NCBI RefSeq assembly: GCF_963517015.1
Contig: NZ_CAUQDV010000001.1
Location: 310,001-374,000 of the forward strand
Direction of reading: 5' to 3'
Length of the DNA: 64,000 bases
Origin: an uncultured Devosia sp.
GTDB lineage: Bacteria; Pseudomonadota; Alphaproteobacteria; Rhizobiales; Devosiaceae
The notes beneath the pieces were generated by a model that saw only the letters and a list, made by a program, of their open reading frames with translations, was not told the origin of the DNA and did not search any database. Both the position numbers and the translations under genes were made by a program. Numbering within the stretch: position 1 is the stretch's first letter; each line of letters starts with the position of its first letter. This document shows, one piece after another, positions 46,192 through 55,832 of the stretch.

Positions 46192-46282
46192 CTGCTTCGC
46201 CTTTGCGTGACTTTGCTTCGCCCGCGCCTATATGCTATTGGCCGCGCCAATCCCGCATTTTCCGGACTTTGTAGCCACGCCC

Positions 46283-47491
46283 ATGAGCATTGCGCTGAAC
46301 CTTGACCATTCGACCGCCGTCCGCCCTGCTGCGGCAAGCCGGCCGTCGCTGATCGGTCTTTCCAAGCCGCAGCTCGCGGCTGCCCTGTCCGACAATGGCA
46401 TTGCCACGGACAAGGAAGCGCGCATGCGTGCCAGCCAGTTGTGGAACTGGCTCTATGTCAACGGCACGACCGATTTCGACCGCATGACCAATGTGGCCAA
46501 GCCGGTGCGCCAGAAGCTCAGCGAGACGTTCATTCTCGACCGGCCCGAGATCGTCTCCGAACAGGTGTCGAGCGATGGCACGCGCAAGTGGCTGTTCCGC
46601 TTCCGCGACCCGGCCAATCCGAACTATCCGCCGGTGGAAGTCGAGACTGTCTATATCCCCGAGCAGGACCGCGGCACGCTTTGTGTCTCGTCACAGGTTG
46701 GCTGCACGCTGACCTGTTCCTTCTGCCATACAGGCACGCAGAAACTGGTGCGCAATCTGACGGCTGGCGAAATCCTGGGCCAGGTGCTGATGGCGCGCGA
46801 GCGCCTTGGCGATTTCCCGGGTGGCTCGCGCCCCGATGACGGCGGCCTCGTGCCCTCCGGCGACACGCGCGCCATCACCAATATCGTGATGATGGGCATG
46901 GGCGAGCCGCTCTACAATTACGAAGCGGTCAAGCAGGCCTTGCTGATCGCTTCGGCCGGCGACGGCATGTCGCTTTCCAAGCGCCGCATCACGCTGTCGA
47001 CCTCGGGCGTCGTGCCCTTTATCGAGCCGACGGGGCGTGAGATCGACGTCATGCTGGCCATTTCGCTGCATGCCACCAACAATGACCTGCGCGACGTGCT
47101 GGTGCCGATCAACAAGAAGTGGCCGATCGAGGAATTGCTCGACGCCTGCCGCAACTATCCGGGCCTCAGCAATGCCCGCCGCATCACCTTCGAATATGTG
47201 ATGCTGGACGGGATCAATGACAGCGATGCGGAAGCGCGTGAACTGGTGCGGCTGCTGGCCGGCATTCCGGCCAAGATCAACCTGATCCCGTTCAATCCGT
47301 GGCCGGGTTCGAACTATGGCACCTCGCCATCAAGCCGCATCGAGCGTTTCGCCGATATCGTCAACAAAGCCGGCTATGCCAGCCCGGTGCGTACGCCGCG
47401 CGGTCGCGACATCTTTGCCGCCTGCGGTCAGCTCAAGAGCGAAAGCGAACGGTTGAGCAAGAAAGACCGGGACGCGCTGGCAGGGGTGTGA
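46283..47491 (+). CDS. rlmN: 23S rRNA (adenine2503-C2)-methyltransferase RlmN
   Basis: RlmN is a radical-SAM enzyme that methylates A2503 of 23S rRNA and A37 of some tRNAs. The 402-residue protein has the CxxxCxxC cluster in GCTLTCSFCHTG, VNIVMMGMGEPLYNY, SLHATNNDLRD and the C-terminal cysteine in IFAACGQL. I prefer the ATG at 46283. The stop overlaps the start of the HNH gene as TGATG. Confidence 0.95.
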   Translation: MSIALNLDHSTAVRPAAASRPSLIGLSKPQLAAALSDNGIATDKEARMRASQLWNWLYVNGTTDFDRMTNVAKPVRQKLSETFILDRPEIVSEQVSSDGTRKWLFRFRDPANPNYPPVEVETVYIPEQDRGTLCVSSQVGCTLTCSFCHTGTQKLVRNLTAGEILGQVLMARERLGDFPGGSRPDDGGLVPSGDTRAITNIVMMGMGEPLYNYEAVKQALLIASAGDGMSLSKRRITLSTSGVVPFIEPTGREIDVMLAISLHATNNDLRDVLVPINKKWPIEELLDACRNYPGLSNARRITFEYVMLDGINDSDAEARELVRLLAGIPAKINLIPFNPWPGSNYGTSPSSRIERFADIVNKAGYASPVRTPRGRDIFAACGQLKSESERLSKKDRDALAGV

Positions 47492-47868
47492 TGCGACCTA
47501 GCGCGCGGCGGATCGAGGCGGCGATTGCGGCCATCGAGAACGCCGCCGCCCGTCGCCTGCCCGACATCTGTCCGCTCTGCGAGCGTCCCATTCCAGCCGA
47601 TGCGAAATCGAGCCGCCACCACCTGACGCCGCGCCTCAAGGGTGGAACGCATCTGGGCACGGTGCGCCTGCACCAGATTTGCCACAGCGCCATTCATGCA
47701 AGGTTTTCCGAGAGCGAAATCGCGGCGCGGCTGGCTGATGTCGAGAGCTTGCGCAGCGATCCGGAACTGTCCGGCTTCATCGCATGGGTGCGGACGAAGC
47801 CGCCGGGCTTTCATGCACCGACGCGGATGACGCGAGTACGACGTGTTTCGCGACGGCAGGTCAGCTAA
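47491..47868 (+). CDS. HNH-type nuclease domain protein coupled to rlmN
   Basis: The 125-residue protein has a CPLCERPIP zinc knuckle, then SRHHLTPRLKGGTHLG and HQICHSAIHARF, matching the HNH fold (His-His, second CxxC-like cysteine). Its C-terminus is strongly basic. The start ATG overlaps the rlmN stop, so it is likely translated with it; the link between a methyltransferase and an HNH protein is unexplained. A role in DNA or RNA cleavage is inferred from the fold. Confidence 0.78.
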   Translation: MRPSARRIEAAIAAIENAAARRLPDICPLCERPIPADAKSSRHHLTPRLKGGTHLGTVRLHQICHSAIHARFSESEIAARLADVESLRSDPELSGFIAWVRTKPPGFHAPTRMTRVRRVSRRQVS

Positions 47869-47871
47869 GCG

Positions 47872-48030
47872 CTATTTGCGGAGGATGACCCAGACGGCGT
47901 GGATCAGGCCCGGGACGTATCCCAGAATGGTCAAGAGGATATTGAGCCAGAAGTGCAGGCCAAGGCCGACCTGTAAAAAGACCCCGACCGGCGGAATGAT
48001 GACCGAGAGAATGATGCGCAGTACGTCCAT
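47872..48030 (-). CDS. YqaE/Pmp3-family small membrane protein
   Basis: The 52-residue protein has two helices around the family motif: VLRIILSVIIPPVGVFLQVGLG then FWLNILLTILGYVPGLIHAVWVIL. Pmp3-like proteins affect membrane potential and salt tolerance in other organisms. ATG at 48030. It is convergent with the HNH gene, with only 3 bp between their stop codons. Confidence 0.88.
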   Translation of the reverse strand: MDVLRIILSVIIPPVGVFLQVGLGLHFWLNILLTILGYVPGLIHAVWVILRK

Positions 48031-48097
48031 GGAAGCCCCCGTTGTAAGCTTCTGACAACGCACGATTCTTTATGCCGTTCCCACGACATTCTGGCGC

Positions 48098-48748
48098 CTA
48101 TGGGTGACGCACCTGCGCCGTCAGGATGGTGACGGCAAAGGCGGTGAAAATGGCGGCGAAGCTCCAGTTCAACGCGCGCTCGACCCATTTGCTTTTCCTG
48201 AAGGCGGCAGCCAGCCAGTCGGCAGCCAATACCGTCATGATACCGAGCGGGATAGACAGGGCGACAAATTCCAGACCCAAAAAGAAAAGCTTGCTGGTCG
48301 CGGCCGGGTCGTGCGCGTCGACGAACTGGGGCAGGAAGGTCACAAAGAACAGCACGACCTTGGGATTGAGCAGGTTGATGCCAATGCCAGTCATGAAGCT
48401 CTGCCGCACGGTCGGCGCCTTCCGTGCTGCCTCTGCGATCCGCAGGCCACCGCCATGCATGATGGCCTGATAGGCCAGCCAGAGCAGATAGAGTGCGCCG
48501 ATGATCTTGAGCGCCAGGAACAGCGGCGGCGCAGCGATGATCAGCACGGAAATGCCCAGCGCAACCAGCGTGGTGTGTACCAGAATGCCGGCCATGGCCC
48601 CCGCCATCGCGGCAATGCCATGGGCACGGCCGTAATTGATGGCGCGGCTGAGCTGCAGGGCCATGTCTGGCCCGGGGGTGATGGCCAGGATCACGGTGGC
48701 CAGGGCGAAAGCGAGGATGACGGAAAGGTCAGGGATGAAGGCGGGCAT
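48098..48748 (-). CDS. LysE/RhtB-family exporter
   Basis: The 216-residue protein has six helices and the family signature ITPGPDMALQLSRAINYGRAHGIAAMAGAMAGILVHTTLVALGI, LYLLWLAYQ and LLNPKVVLFFVTFLPQFV. Members export amino acids or related metabolites; the substrate is unknown. ATG at 48748, divergent from argG. Confidence 0.88.
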   Translation of the reverse strand: MPAFIPDLSVILAFALATVILAITPGPDMALQLSRAINYGRAHGIAAMAGAMAGILVHTTLVALGISVLIIAAPPLFLALKIIGALYLLWLAYQAIMHGGGLRIAEAARKAPTVRQSFMTGIGINLLNPKVVLFFVTFLPQFVDAHDPAATSKLFFLGLEFVALSIPLGIMTVLAADWLAAAFRKSKWVERALNWSFAAIFTAFAVTILTAQVRHP

Positions 48749-48852
48749 GGCGATCTCAAGATTCTTGGCCGGGACAATTGCACCAAAGCCCGCGCATGAC
48801 TAGGGTGCGCCGGATTTCGGGCCTGCAAGGCCACCACCACCGAGACTGAACA

Positions 48853-50076
48853 ATGGCAAAAGACATCAAGAAGGTCGTGCTGGCCTATTCCGGCGGCCTC
48901 GACACGTCGATCATCCTCAAATGGCTGCAAGAAACCTACAATTGCGAAGTGGTGACCTTCACCGCCGACCTCGGCCAGGGCGAAGAGCTCGAGCCGGCAC
49001 GCAAGAAGGCCGAAATGTTCGGCATCAAGGATATCCGTATCGAGGACCTGCGCGAGGAATTCGTGCGCGATTTCGTCTTCCCGATGTTCCGCGCCAATGC
49101 GGTCTATGAAGGCGTCTATCTGCTCGGCACGTCCATTGCCCGGCCGCTGATCTCCAAGCGCCTCGTCGAAATCGCCCAGGAAGTCGGCGCCGATGCGATC
49201 TCCCATGGCGCGACCGGCAAGGGCAATGACCAGGTCCGGTTCGAACTGACCGCCAATGCGCTCGACCCCTCGATCAAGGTCATCGCGCCCTGGCGCGAGT
49301 GGGACCTGCGCAGCCGCACGCAGCTGCTTGAATATGCCGAGCGCAACCAGATCCCGGTTTCCAAGGACAAGCGCGGCGAGGCCCCATTCTCGGTCGATGC
49401 CAATCTGCTCCACACCTCGTCCGAGGGCATGGTGCTGGAAGATCCGGCCGTGCCCTTCCCCGACTATGTCGCCCAGCGCACGGTCGATCCGGAAAACGCT
49501 CCCAATGAGGCCGAAGTCATCACCATCGGCTATGAAAAGGGCGATCCGGTCTCGATCAATGGCGAAAAGCTGTCGCCGGCCGAACTGCTGACCAAGCTCA
49601 ACGAGCTGGGCGGCAAGCATGGCGTGGGCCGTCTGGATCTCGTCGAAAACCGCTTCGTCGGCATGAAGTCGCGTGGGCTCTACGAGACCCCCGGCGGCAC
49701 GATCCTGCTGGTGGCCCATCGCGGTATCGAATCGATCACGCTGGATCGCGGCGAGGCTCACCTCAAGGACGAGCTCATGCCCAAATATGCCGAACTGATC
49801 TACAATGGCTTCTGGTTCTCGCCCGAGCGCGAGATGCTGCAGGCGCTGATCGACAAGTCGCAGGCCTATGTCTCCGGCGAGGTCACCGTGAAGCTCTACA
49901 AGGGCTCGGCGACTGTCATTGCGCGCTCCTCGCCCAATTCGCTCTATTCGATGGATCTGGTGACCTTCGAAGAGGGCGCCGTGGCCTATGACCACAAGGA
50001 CGCCGAGGGCTTCATCCGCCTCAATGGCCTGCGCCTCAAGACCTGGGCCGCTCGCAACCAGAAGGCTTCCAGCTAA
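48853..50076 (+). CDS. argG: Argininosuccinate synthase
   Basis: ArgG ligates citrulline and aspartate in arginine synthesis. The 407-residue protein has the P-loop-like AYSGGLDTSI (residues 11-20), YNCEVVTFTADLGQG, GATGKGNDQVRFE, and the IDKSQAYVSGEVTVKLYKGSATVIARSS region. ATG at 48853. It ends at a strong terminator at 50101. Confidence 0.97.
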   Translation: MAKDIKKVVLAYSGGLDTSIILKWLQETYNCEVVTFTADLGQGEELEPARKKAEMFGIKDIRIEDLREEFVRDFVFPMFRANAVYEGVYLLGTSIARPLISKRLVEIAQEVGADAISHGATGKGNDQVRFELTANALDPSIKVIAPWREWDLRSRTQLLEYAERNQIPVSKDKRGEAPFSVDANLLHTSSEGMVLEDPAVPFPDYVAQRTVDPENAPNEAEVITIGYEKGDPVSINGEKLSPAELLTKLNELGGKHGVGRLDLVENRFVGMKSRGLYETPGGTILLVAHRGIESITLDRGEAHLKDELMPKYAELIYNGFWFSPEREMLQALIDKSQAYVSGEVTVKLYKGSATVIARSSPNSLYSMDLVTFEEGAVAYDHKDAEGFIRLNGLRLKTWAARNQKASS

Positions 50077-50100
50077 AGGCCGAGAAGTCGTCAAGCATGA

Positions 50101-50145
50101 TGGCCCGGATCGCTCCTTGGGGAGTGGTCCGGGCCAGCTTGTTTT
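50101..50145 (+). terminator. Intrinsic terminator after argG
   Basis: A 16-bp stem (50101-50116 with 50121-50136) with loop TTGG holds two G-U pairs that fit only plus-strand RNA, and is followed by GCTTGTTTT. Confidence 0.85.
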
Positions 50146-50251
50146 GGGACCTGCCGATCATGTTCGGTCTCCGAACTTAATTGCTCATTAATCAGAAGGC
50201 TCTAGCGTTCGTTTCAGCGTCATGCAGAAGCAAGAAGACGGGGAATAACGG

Positions 50252-52381
50252 GTGCGGGCACTAGACGCTGGCAGCTTGGGCGAAAAGGCCGAGGCTTTGC
50301 TGCTCGATGCGGCGCTCGAAAACATACCCTATGGTTTCTGCGTCTGGTCGCTCCAGTTCCGCCTCGTGATGTGGAACAAGCACTATCGCGACATCTACGG
50401 GTTTTCCGCCGAGGCACTCTATCGGGGCATGAGCCTTGAAGAGGTTGTGCAGCTGGCCGACCAGCTGGGCAATCACCCCGGCTACACGGCCCACGACTTC
50501 TACGAGAACTATACCGAGCAATTGCTGGCCAATCGCAGTGGTGCGCGGCACAAGAGCCAGGAACTGGTGCGCGGTGGCCGCACCATCGAGACGGCGCATG
50601 TCTATAGCGACGCCCTGGGCTGGGTGATCACCCACGAAGACATTACCGACGAGATCGCCCGTTCCGAAGTGGCGCAAAAGCGCAAGCTGGAGCTCGAACG
50701 GCAGAACATCCGCCTCGACGCGGCGGTGAACAATATTTCGCAGGGCCTTTGCATGATGGACGCGAAGGGGCGGCTGGTCATCTGCAACGAGCCCTATGCG
50801 CGCATCTACAACCTGCCGATCCAGTTGGTGAAGCCGGGCACGCAGCTTGATGAAATCCTGGGTCATCTGTTCGACCAGGGCATGGAGACGGGCGGTTCGC
50901 GCGAGGAATATATCGCCTGGCGGCACGAGGTCATTGCCCGGCGCGAGTTTGGCAAGAATGTGCATGAACTGAGTGGCCGCACCATCATGATGCAGCACCA
51001 TCCGATGAAGGATGGCGGCTGGGTGTCGACCCATGAGGACATTACCGAGCAGAAGCAGAACGAGGCGCGCATCCGCCATCTGGCACGGCATGACGCGCTG
51101 ACCGACCTGCCCAATCGTATCGAATTTCTCGAGCAGATGGCCAAGACCGAGGCGGGCCTGGCTCGAGGCGAGAAGGCCGCGGTGCTCTATATCGATCTCG
51201 ATCACTTCAAGGCGGTCAACGATACGCTGGGCCATGCGGTGGGCGACGAGGTGATCAAGCAGGCATCGGCCCGGCTGTGGGGAACGACGCGGGAAACCGA
51301 CGTGCTGGCGCGGCTGGGTGGCGACGAATTTGCTCTGCTGATGCGGCCGATCGACGGGGCCGATGCTGCCGCAAGGGTGGCGGACCGCATCATCAAGGCG
51401 ATAGGCGCGCCCATGCATATCAATGGCCAGCAGATCGAGATCGGCGTCAGCGTCGGTATTGCGGTGGGGCCTGGAGACGGGGTCAAGACCGATACGCTGG
51501 TCAAGAATGCCGATCTGGCGCTTTATCGCGCCAAGAGCGAAGGCCGTTCCACCTATCATTTCTTTGAAACCGGCATGGACGCGGAGCTGCAACAGCGTCG
51601 CTCGATCGAGGCCGGGTTGCGACTGGCGCTGCAGCGCGAGGAATTGCGGCTGGTGTATCAGCCTTTGCTGGGTCTGGGCGAAAACCGTGTCTCTTGCGTC
51701 GAAGCGCTGTTGCGCTGGGATCATGAGGGCCGGACGATCTCGCCGGTGGAGTTCATTCCCATCGCCGAGGAGACTGGCCTGATCGCGACAATCGGCGAAT
51801 GGGTGTTACGCGAGGCCTGCAAGACGGCGGCAAGCTGGCCTGGCGATGTGCGCGTGGCGGTCAATCTGTCGCCGGTGCAGTTCAAGAGCCGTGAGCTGGT
51901 CAGCATGGTCAAATCCGCGCTGAGCGATGCCCATCTGCCGGCTTCACGGCTCGAGCTCGAGATCACCGAAAGCCTGCTGCTGGCCGACAATGATACCAAT
52001 CTCAAGGCGCTGCATGACTTGCGTGCCATGGGTGTCCGGATCTCGATGGACGATTTCGGTACGGGCTATTCTTCGCTCAGCTACCTGCGCAGTTTTCCCT
52101 TCGACAAGATCAAGATCGATCGCAGCTTCATGCGCGAGATAACGACGCGCAAGGATGACCAGGCCATCATCAAGGCGGTGATCGGGCTGGGCCAGTCGCT
52201 GGGCATGACCACGACGGCAGAAGGCGTCGAGACCGAGGATCAGCTCGACATGGTGCGATCCTTCGGTGCCTCGGAAGTGCAGGGCTTCCTGTTCTCGCCG
52301 CCCCTGCCTTTAGCCGCGCTCAACAACCTGCTGCATTCGGAAGCCAAGCAACATCAGGTCGGCGACAAGAAGGCGTCCTGA
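50252..52381 (+). CDS. PAS-PAS-GGDEF-EAL protein (c-di-GMP synthase/phosphodiesterase)
   Basis: The 709-residue protein has two PAS-like sensor domains (about residues 20-130 and 150-270, the second ending with SGRTIMMQHHPMKDGGWVSTHEDITEQK), a GGDEF domain with RLGGDEFALLM near 355 and an EAL domain with EALLRW near 483, NLSPVQF, LEITES, DDFGTGYSSLSYL and KIDRSFM. Both catalytic signatures are intact, so the protein could make or break cyclic-di-GMP. There is no membrane segment. Start is a GTG at 50252. No partner gene is adjacent. Confidence 0.94.
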   Translation: MRALDAGSLGEKAEALLLDAALENIPYGFCVWSLQFRLVMWNKHYRDIYGFSAEALYRGMSLEEVVQLADQLGNHPGYTAHDFYENYTEQLLANRSGARHKSQELVRGGRTIETAHVYSDALGWVITHEDITDEIARSEVAQKRKLELERQNIRLDAAVNNISQGLCMMDAKGRLVICNEPYARIYNLPIQLVKPGTQLDEILGHLFDQGMETGGSREEYIAWRHEVIARREFGKNVHELSGRTIMMQHHPMKDGGWVSTHEDITEQKQNEARIRHLARHDALTDLPNRIEFLEQMAKTEAGLARGEKAAVLYIDLDHFKAVNDTLGHAVGDEVIKQASARLWGTTRETDVLARLGGDEFALLMRPIDGADAAARVADRIIKAIGAPMHINGQQIEIGVSVGIAVGPGDGVKTDTLVKNADLALYRAKSEGRSTYHFFETGMDAELQQRRSIEAGLRLALQREELRLVYQPLLGLGENRVSCVEALLRWDHEGRTISPVEFIPIAEETGLIATIGEWVLREACKTAASWPGDVRVAVNLSPVQFKSRELVSMVKSALSDAHLPASRLELEITESLLLADNDTNLKALHDLRAMGVRISMDDFGTGYSSLSYLRSFPFDKIKIDRSFMREITTRKDDQAIIKAVIGLGQSLGMTTTAEGVETEDQLDMVRSFGASEVQGFLFSPPLPLAALNNLLHSEAKQHQVGDKKAS

Positions 52382-52403
52382 ACGGGCAGCCAATGTCGCA
52401 ATG

Positions 52404-52434
52404 AAAAGGCCCCGGCATCGCTGCCGGGGCCTTT
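52404..52434 (+). terminator. Intrinsic terminator between the GGDEF-EAL gene and gcd
   Basis: AAAAGGCCCCGGCA-TCGC-TGCCGGGGCCTTT is a near-perfect GC-rich hairpin with A-run and T-run, usable in both directions. Confidence 0.85.
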
Positions 52435-52457
52435 CGCTTGGGCGAGATACCTGCGTG

Positions 52458-54926
52458 CTAGTTGGCAGTGCCTTCAGGCAGGGCAAAACCAACGACATAG
52501 TCGCCGCGAATGTTCTGCTGGCGGGCGCCGCCGGCAGTCAGGACCACAAACTGCCTGCCCGAAGAGGGCGAGACATAGGTTGATGGGGTGGACTGGCTGC
52601 CAACGGGGAGCTTGCCCTTCCACAATTCCTCGCCGGTCGCCGCATCCATGGCGCGCAGATAGTAGTCCTGCGTGGCAGCATAGAACACCAAGCCGCCCGA
52701 GGTGGTCGAGGCACCGCCAATGGTCGGCATGCCGATCGGAATCTGCAGGCCGGTCTTGATGCCCAACGGACCGGCTTCTTCGAGCGTGCCCATCGGAACC
52801 TGCCAGGCGATCGAACGCGAGCCAAGGTCGATGCCGGTCAGGGTGCCATAAGGGGGCTCCTGACAGGGAACGCCAAGGACGGAGAAGAAATTGTCCTTGA
52901 GGGCTGCGAAAGGCGTACCGGTCTGGGGCGACAGGCCGGCATGCATGTCGGCGCCGGAGCTTGCCTGGCTGTCGTAGTCATCGCGCGGAACCAGTTCGAC
53001 ATACTGGGCGATGCGCATGTCGTTGAGCACCAGCATGCCGGTCTCTTCGTTCAGCGCAGCACTGCCCCAGTTGAAGCCACCATAATAGCCGGGCCACTGG
53101 ATCATGCGTTCCGTGGTCGGCGGGGTGAAATCGCCTTCGTAACGGAGCTTCTTGAACTCGATGCGGCACAGCAGCTGGTCATAGAGCGTGGCGCCCCACA
53201 TGCGGGCCTCGGTCAGCGGCTCGACGCCAATGGCCGGCATGCCGACCGAATAGGGCTGGGTCGGGGAAAGCGGCAGATCGCCTTCCTGCACGTCCTGCGG
53301 CACGGCGCGCTCTTCGACTTCGGCGATGGGTTCGCCAGTGCGGCGGTCCAGCATGAAGATCTGGCCACGCTTGGTGATCTGGATCAGCGCTGGAATGGTG
53401 CCGCCATTGCCATCCGGCACATCGTAGAGTGCCGGCTGGCTGGCAACGTCATAGTCCCAGACGTCGTGGTGGGTGGTCTGGAAGACCCAGCGTTCGGCGC
53501 CGGTTTCGATGTCCACGGCGACCACGGATGCGCTGACGCGCAGCATGTCCTCGGTGCGGTGGGCAGCCCAGAAGTCCGGCGTTGCATTGCCGGTGGGCAG
53601 ATAGACGAGGCCCAGGGCATCGTCATAGGCCGGGGTCGACCACACATTTGGCGTGCCACGGGTGTAGAGTTCGCCGGCTGCTGGCAGGCCACCTTCGGGA
53701 CGATCGGCGTTCCAGGCCCAAAGCAGTTCACCTGAGCGGGCGTCGAAAGCACGGACCACGCCGGAGGGTTCGCCGGTCGAGATATTGTCCAGCACGAAGC
53801 CACCGACGATGACGCGATTGCGCGCCACGGTGGGAGCCGAGGTCAGGATGTAGTTGGGCAGGGCATCGTCGCCCATGCCAGCCTTGAGATCGACAATGCC
53901 GCCGGTGCCGAAATCGGCGCAAAGTTCGCCAGTTGTGGCGTCGAGCTCGATCATGCGGGCATCGCTGGTGGTCAGCACGATACGGCCGGTACCGCAGATG
54001 GCAGGAGCCTCTGCAACAACGGGTGCAACAGGTGCGGCCGGAGCGACAGGCGTTGTTGGCTCGGTTCCGGCTTCGTTAGCTGGCGTGGCGAGGGCGTCAG
54101 CAGCCGGTTCGACTTCGGGCGCCTCGTATTCATAGTAGCTTACGCCACGGCAGCGGGCAAAAGCGGAATTGTCCGTTTCGGAATCGAACACCCAGCGCGC
54201 TTCACCGGTGTTGACGTCAATGGCGTGCACATTGCTTTGGGGCGTGCAGATATAGGCGGTATCATTGATCAGGATCGGGGTGATCTGGTCTTCCTGACCG
54301 GCAACACGCTCTTCGCCATATTCATAGGTCCAGGCAACCTGCAAATCCTTAACGTTCTCGGTGTTGATCTGGTCAGCCGCAGAATAGCGGGTGCCCGAAG
54401 GGGTCGAGCCATAGGCTGCCCAGTTGCCACCAGCATCGGCAACGCTTTCGCCCGGAGTTGGGGTGATGTCATTGCGGATGACGCCCTGCGGCTGGAAGGC
54501 GGCATAGCCGGCACCAGCAAGAAGCGCGACAACGACTGCGGCTAGGCCGAAGGGCAGGGCCTTGCCGGCGCGCCAACTCGGGAAGAGCGGCAGGCAGAGG
54601 AAGATGATCAGGGCGATGACCAGAGGCCCGCCAAGACGTGGCACCATGGGCCAGAAGGCAAAGCCGGATTCGGCCAGCGCCCAGACGACGGTTGCCGCGA
54701 AAAGTGCAGCAAAGAGCCAGAAGCCGATCAGGCTACGACGGAAGGTGAAAATGCCCGAGGCGACGAGCACCAGGCCGGCAAGGCCATAATACCAGGAGCC
54801 ACCAAGGGTAATGAGCTGGGCGCCCAGCACAATAAGGGGAAGACCAATAAGGGCCAGAACCACGCCAAGGATGCAAAGCATCCAGGTAGACGGTCCTGCC
54901 TGACGCGGGCCTGCGTCTGCAGTCAT
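52458..54926 (-). CDS. gcd: Membrane PQQ-dependent glucose dehydrogenase
   Basis: Gcd oxidises glucose to gluconolactone in the periplasm and feeds electrons to ubiquinone. The 822-residue protein has five N-terminal membrane helices (to about residue 145), then a PQQ beta-propeller with GGNWAAYGSTPSGTRYSAADQINTENV, TTHHDVWDYDVASQPAL and GLQIPIGMPTIGG. Residues about 268-310 form an extra Ala/Pro/Glu-rich linker after a CRGVSYYEYE turn. ATG at 54926. PQQ synthesis genes are not in the window. Confidence 0.93.
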   Translation of the reverse strand: MTADAGPRQAGPSTWMLCILGVVLALIGLPLIVLGAQLITLGGSWYYGLAGLVLVASGIFTFRRSLIGFWLFAALFAATVVWALAESGFAFWPMVPRLGGPLVIALIIFLCLPLFPSWRAGKALPFGLAAVVVALLAGAGYAAFQPQGVIRNDITPTPGESVADAGGNWAAYGSTPSGTRYSAADQINTENVKDLQVAWTYEYGEERVAGQEDQITPILINDTAYICTPQSNVHAIDVNTGEARWVFDSETDNSAFARCRGVSYYEYEAPEVEPAADALATPANEAGTEPTTPVAPAAPVAPVVAEAPAICGTGRIVLTTSDARMIELDATTGELCADFGTGGIVDLKAGMGDDALPNYILTSAPTVARNRVIVGGFVLDNISTGEPSGVVRAFDARSGELLWAWNADRPEGGLPAAGELYTRGTPNVWSTPAYDDALGLVYLPTGNATPDFWAAHRTEDMLRVSASVVAVDIETGAERWVFQTTHHDVWDYDVASQPALYDVPDGNGGTIPALIQITKRGQIFMLDRRTGEPIAEVEERAVPQDVQEGDLPLSPTQPYSVGMPAIGVEPLTEARMWGATLYDQLLCRIEFKKLRYEGDFTPPTTERMIQWPGYYGGFNWGSAALNEETGMLVLNDMRIAQYVELVPRDDYDSQASSGADMHAGLSPQTGTPFAALKDNFFSVLGVPCQEPPYGTLTGIDLGSRSIAWQVPMGTLEEAGPLGIKTGLQIPIGMPTIGGASTTSGGLVFYAATQDYYLRAMDAATGEELWKGKLPVGSQSTPSTYVSPSSGRQFVVLTAGGARQQNIRGDYVVGFALPEGTAN

Positions 54927-55196
54927 GTTAAATTCCAGTTCTAGATTTAGCTCGGGAGGAGCGGACGGCTTGCGTCGCTACGGCTCTTCGAAAACGGCGG
55001 TGCCGTAAAGGCAAGGCGTGGATTTCGAGAGTGATAGCGACTCTCGCCGTCCAGTTGACATCCCGGTTCTATGCCCCGAAACGCGGTAGCGTACCTCTCG
55101 TTACGGCATGGGGTCTTGTTGAAATGTGTTGGCTCTGCGGCAGCAATGTGGTGGCCGATCGTTGTGTTTTGCAGTGCGCTTTGTCAGATTTGGCCC

Positions 55197-55832
55197 ATGC
55201 GCAAAGGTTTTTACCAACAATTGCAGGCCGTTGCTCGTCGCGAAAGCCGCGACGAGCATGCGGCCGAGGATCTGGTGCAGGAGGCCTTGCTCGCAGCGGT
55301 GCTGGCGGGGCGGATGGATTTCGACGCGCCGGAAACCGGCCGATGGCTGAGTGGCGTGGTGCGCAATCAGGCACGCATGGCGGCCCGAAGCGCCGTGCGG
55401 CGAAGACGTCGCGAGACACAATGGGCCAAGGATGCAGCCAGTCCCGCCGAGGCTCAGGCTCAGGATTTCAAGGCTGTCCTCACGGCTTTGCCGCCATCGC
55501 TCAAGGCGCTGGCAGCGCTGACCCTGTCTGGGCATAGCCGACGCGAAATTACCTGGCTGCTTGGTCTGCCCGACACGGCCCTGCGCCAGCGGGTCTCGGC
55601 GCTCAAGCGACACCTGGTCGGGTCAGGTCTTGTTGCGCCGGAGGATCTGCCCGGGCTCAATCTCGACCTGGCCTATGGCCGAATTCGCGACGTGTTGCTC
55701 CCGCAATTGCTGCGAAGCGATGGGGTTTTCGCCAGCCATGATCCGGATGGGCATCTTTTTGTCATTCGTCGCTCACAAAAGCCGGTGCCGCGGCAACATG
55801 GTGGGCAAACCGAACAGGAGGGCTCGCCATGA
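55197..55832 (+). CDS. ECF-type sigma-70 family RNA polymerase sigma factor
   Basis: The 211-residue protein has a region 2 helix (SRDEHAAEDLVQEALLAAVLAG), a WLSGVVRNQARMAARSAVRRRRRE stretch and a region 4 helix-turn-helix (ALPPSLKALAALTLSGHSRREITWLLGLPDTALRQRVSALKRHL). The tail ends in a long basic segment. No anti-sigma gene follows; instead a VOC protein starts inside its end (4-nt overlap). The ATG at 55197 is preferred to upstream starts. Confidence 0.82.
   Translation: MRKGFYQQLQAVARRESRDEHAAEDLVQEALLAAVLAGRMDFDAPETGRWLSGVVRNQARMAARSAVRRRRRETQWAKDAASPAEAQAQDFKAVLTALPPSLKALAALTLSGHSRREITWLLGLPDTALRQRVSALKRHLVGSGLVAPEDLPGLNLDLAYGRIRDVLLPQLLRSDGVFASHDPDGHLFVIRRSQKPVPRQHGGQTEQEGSP

Noticed and set aside
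48691..50094. 467-codon open frame on the - strand opposite argG
   Set aside because: Antisense shadow of argG; no motifs.
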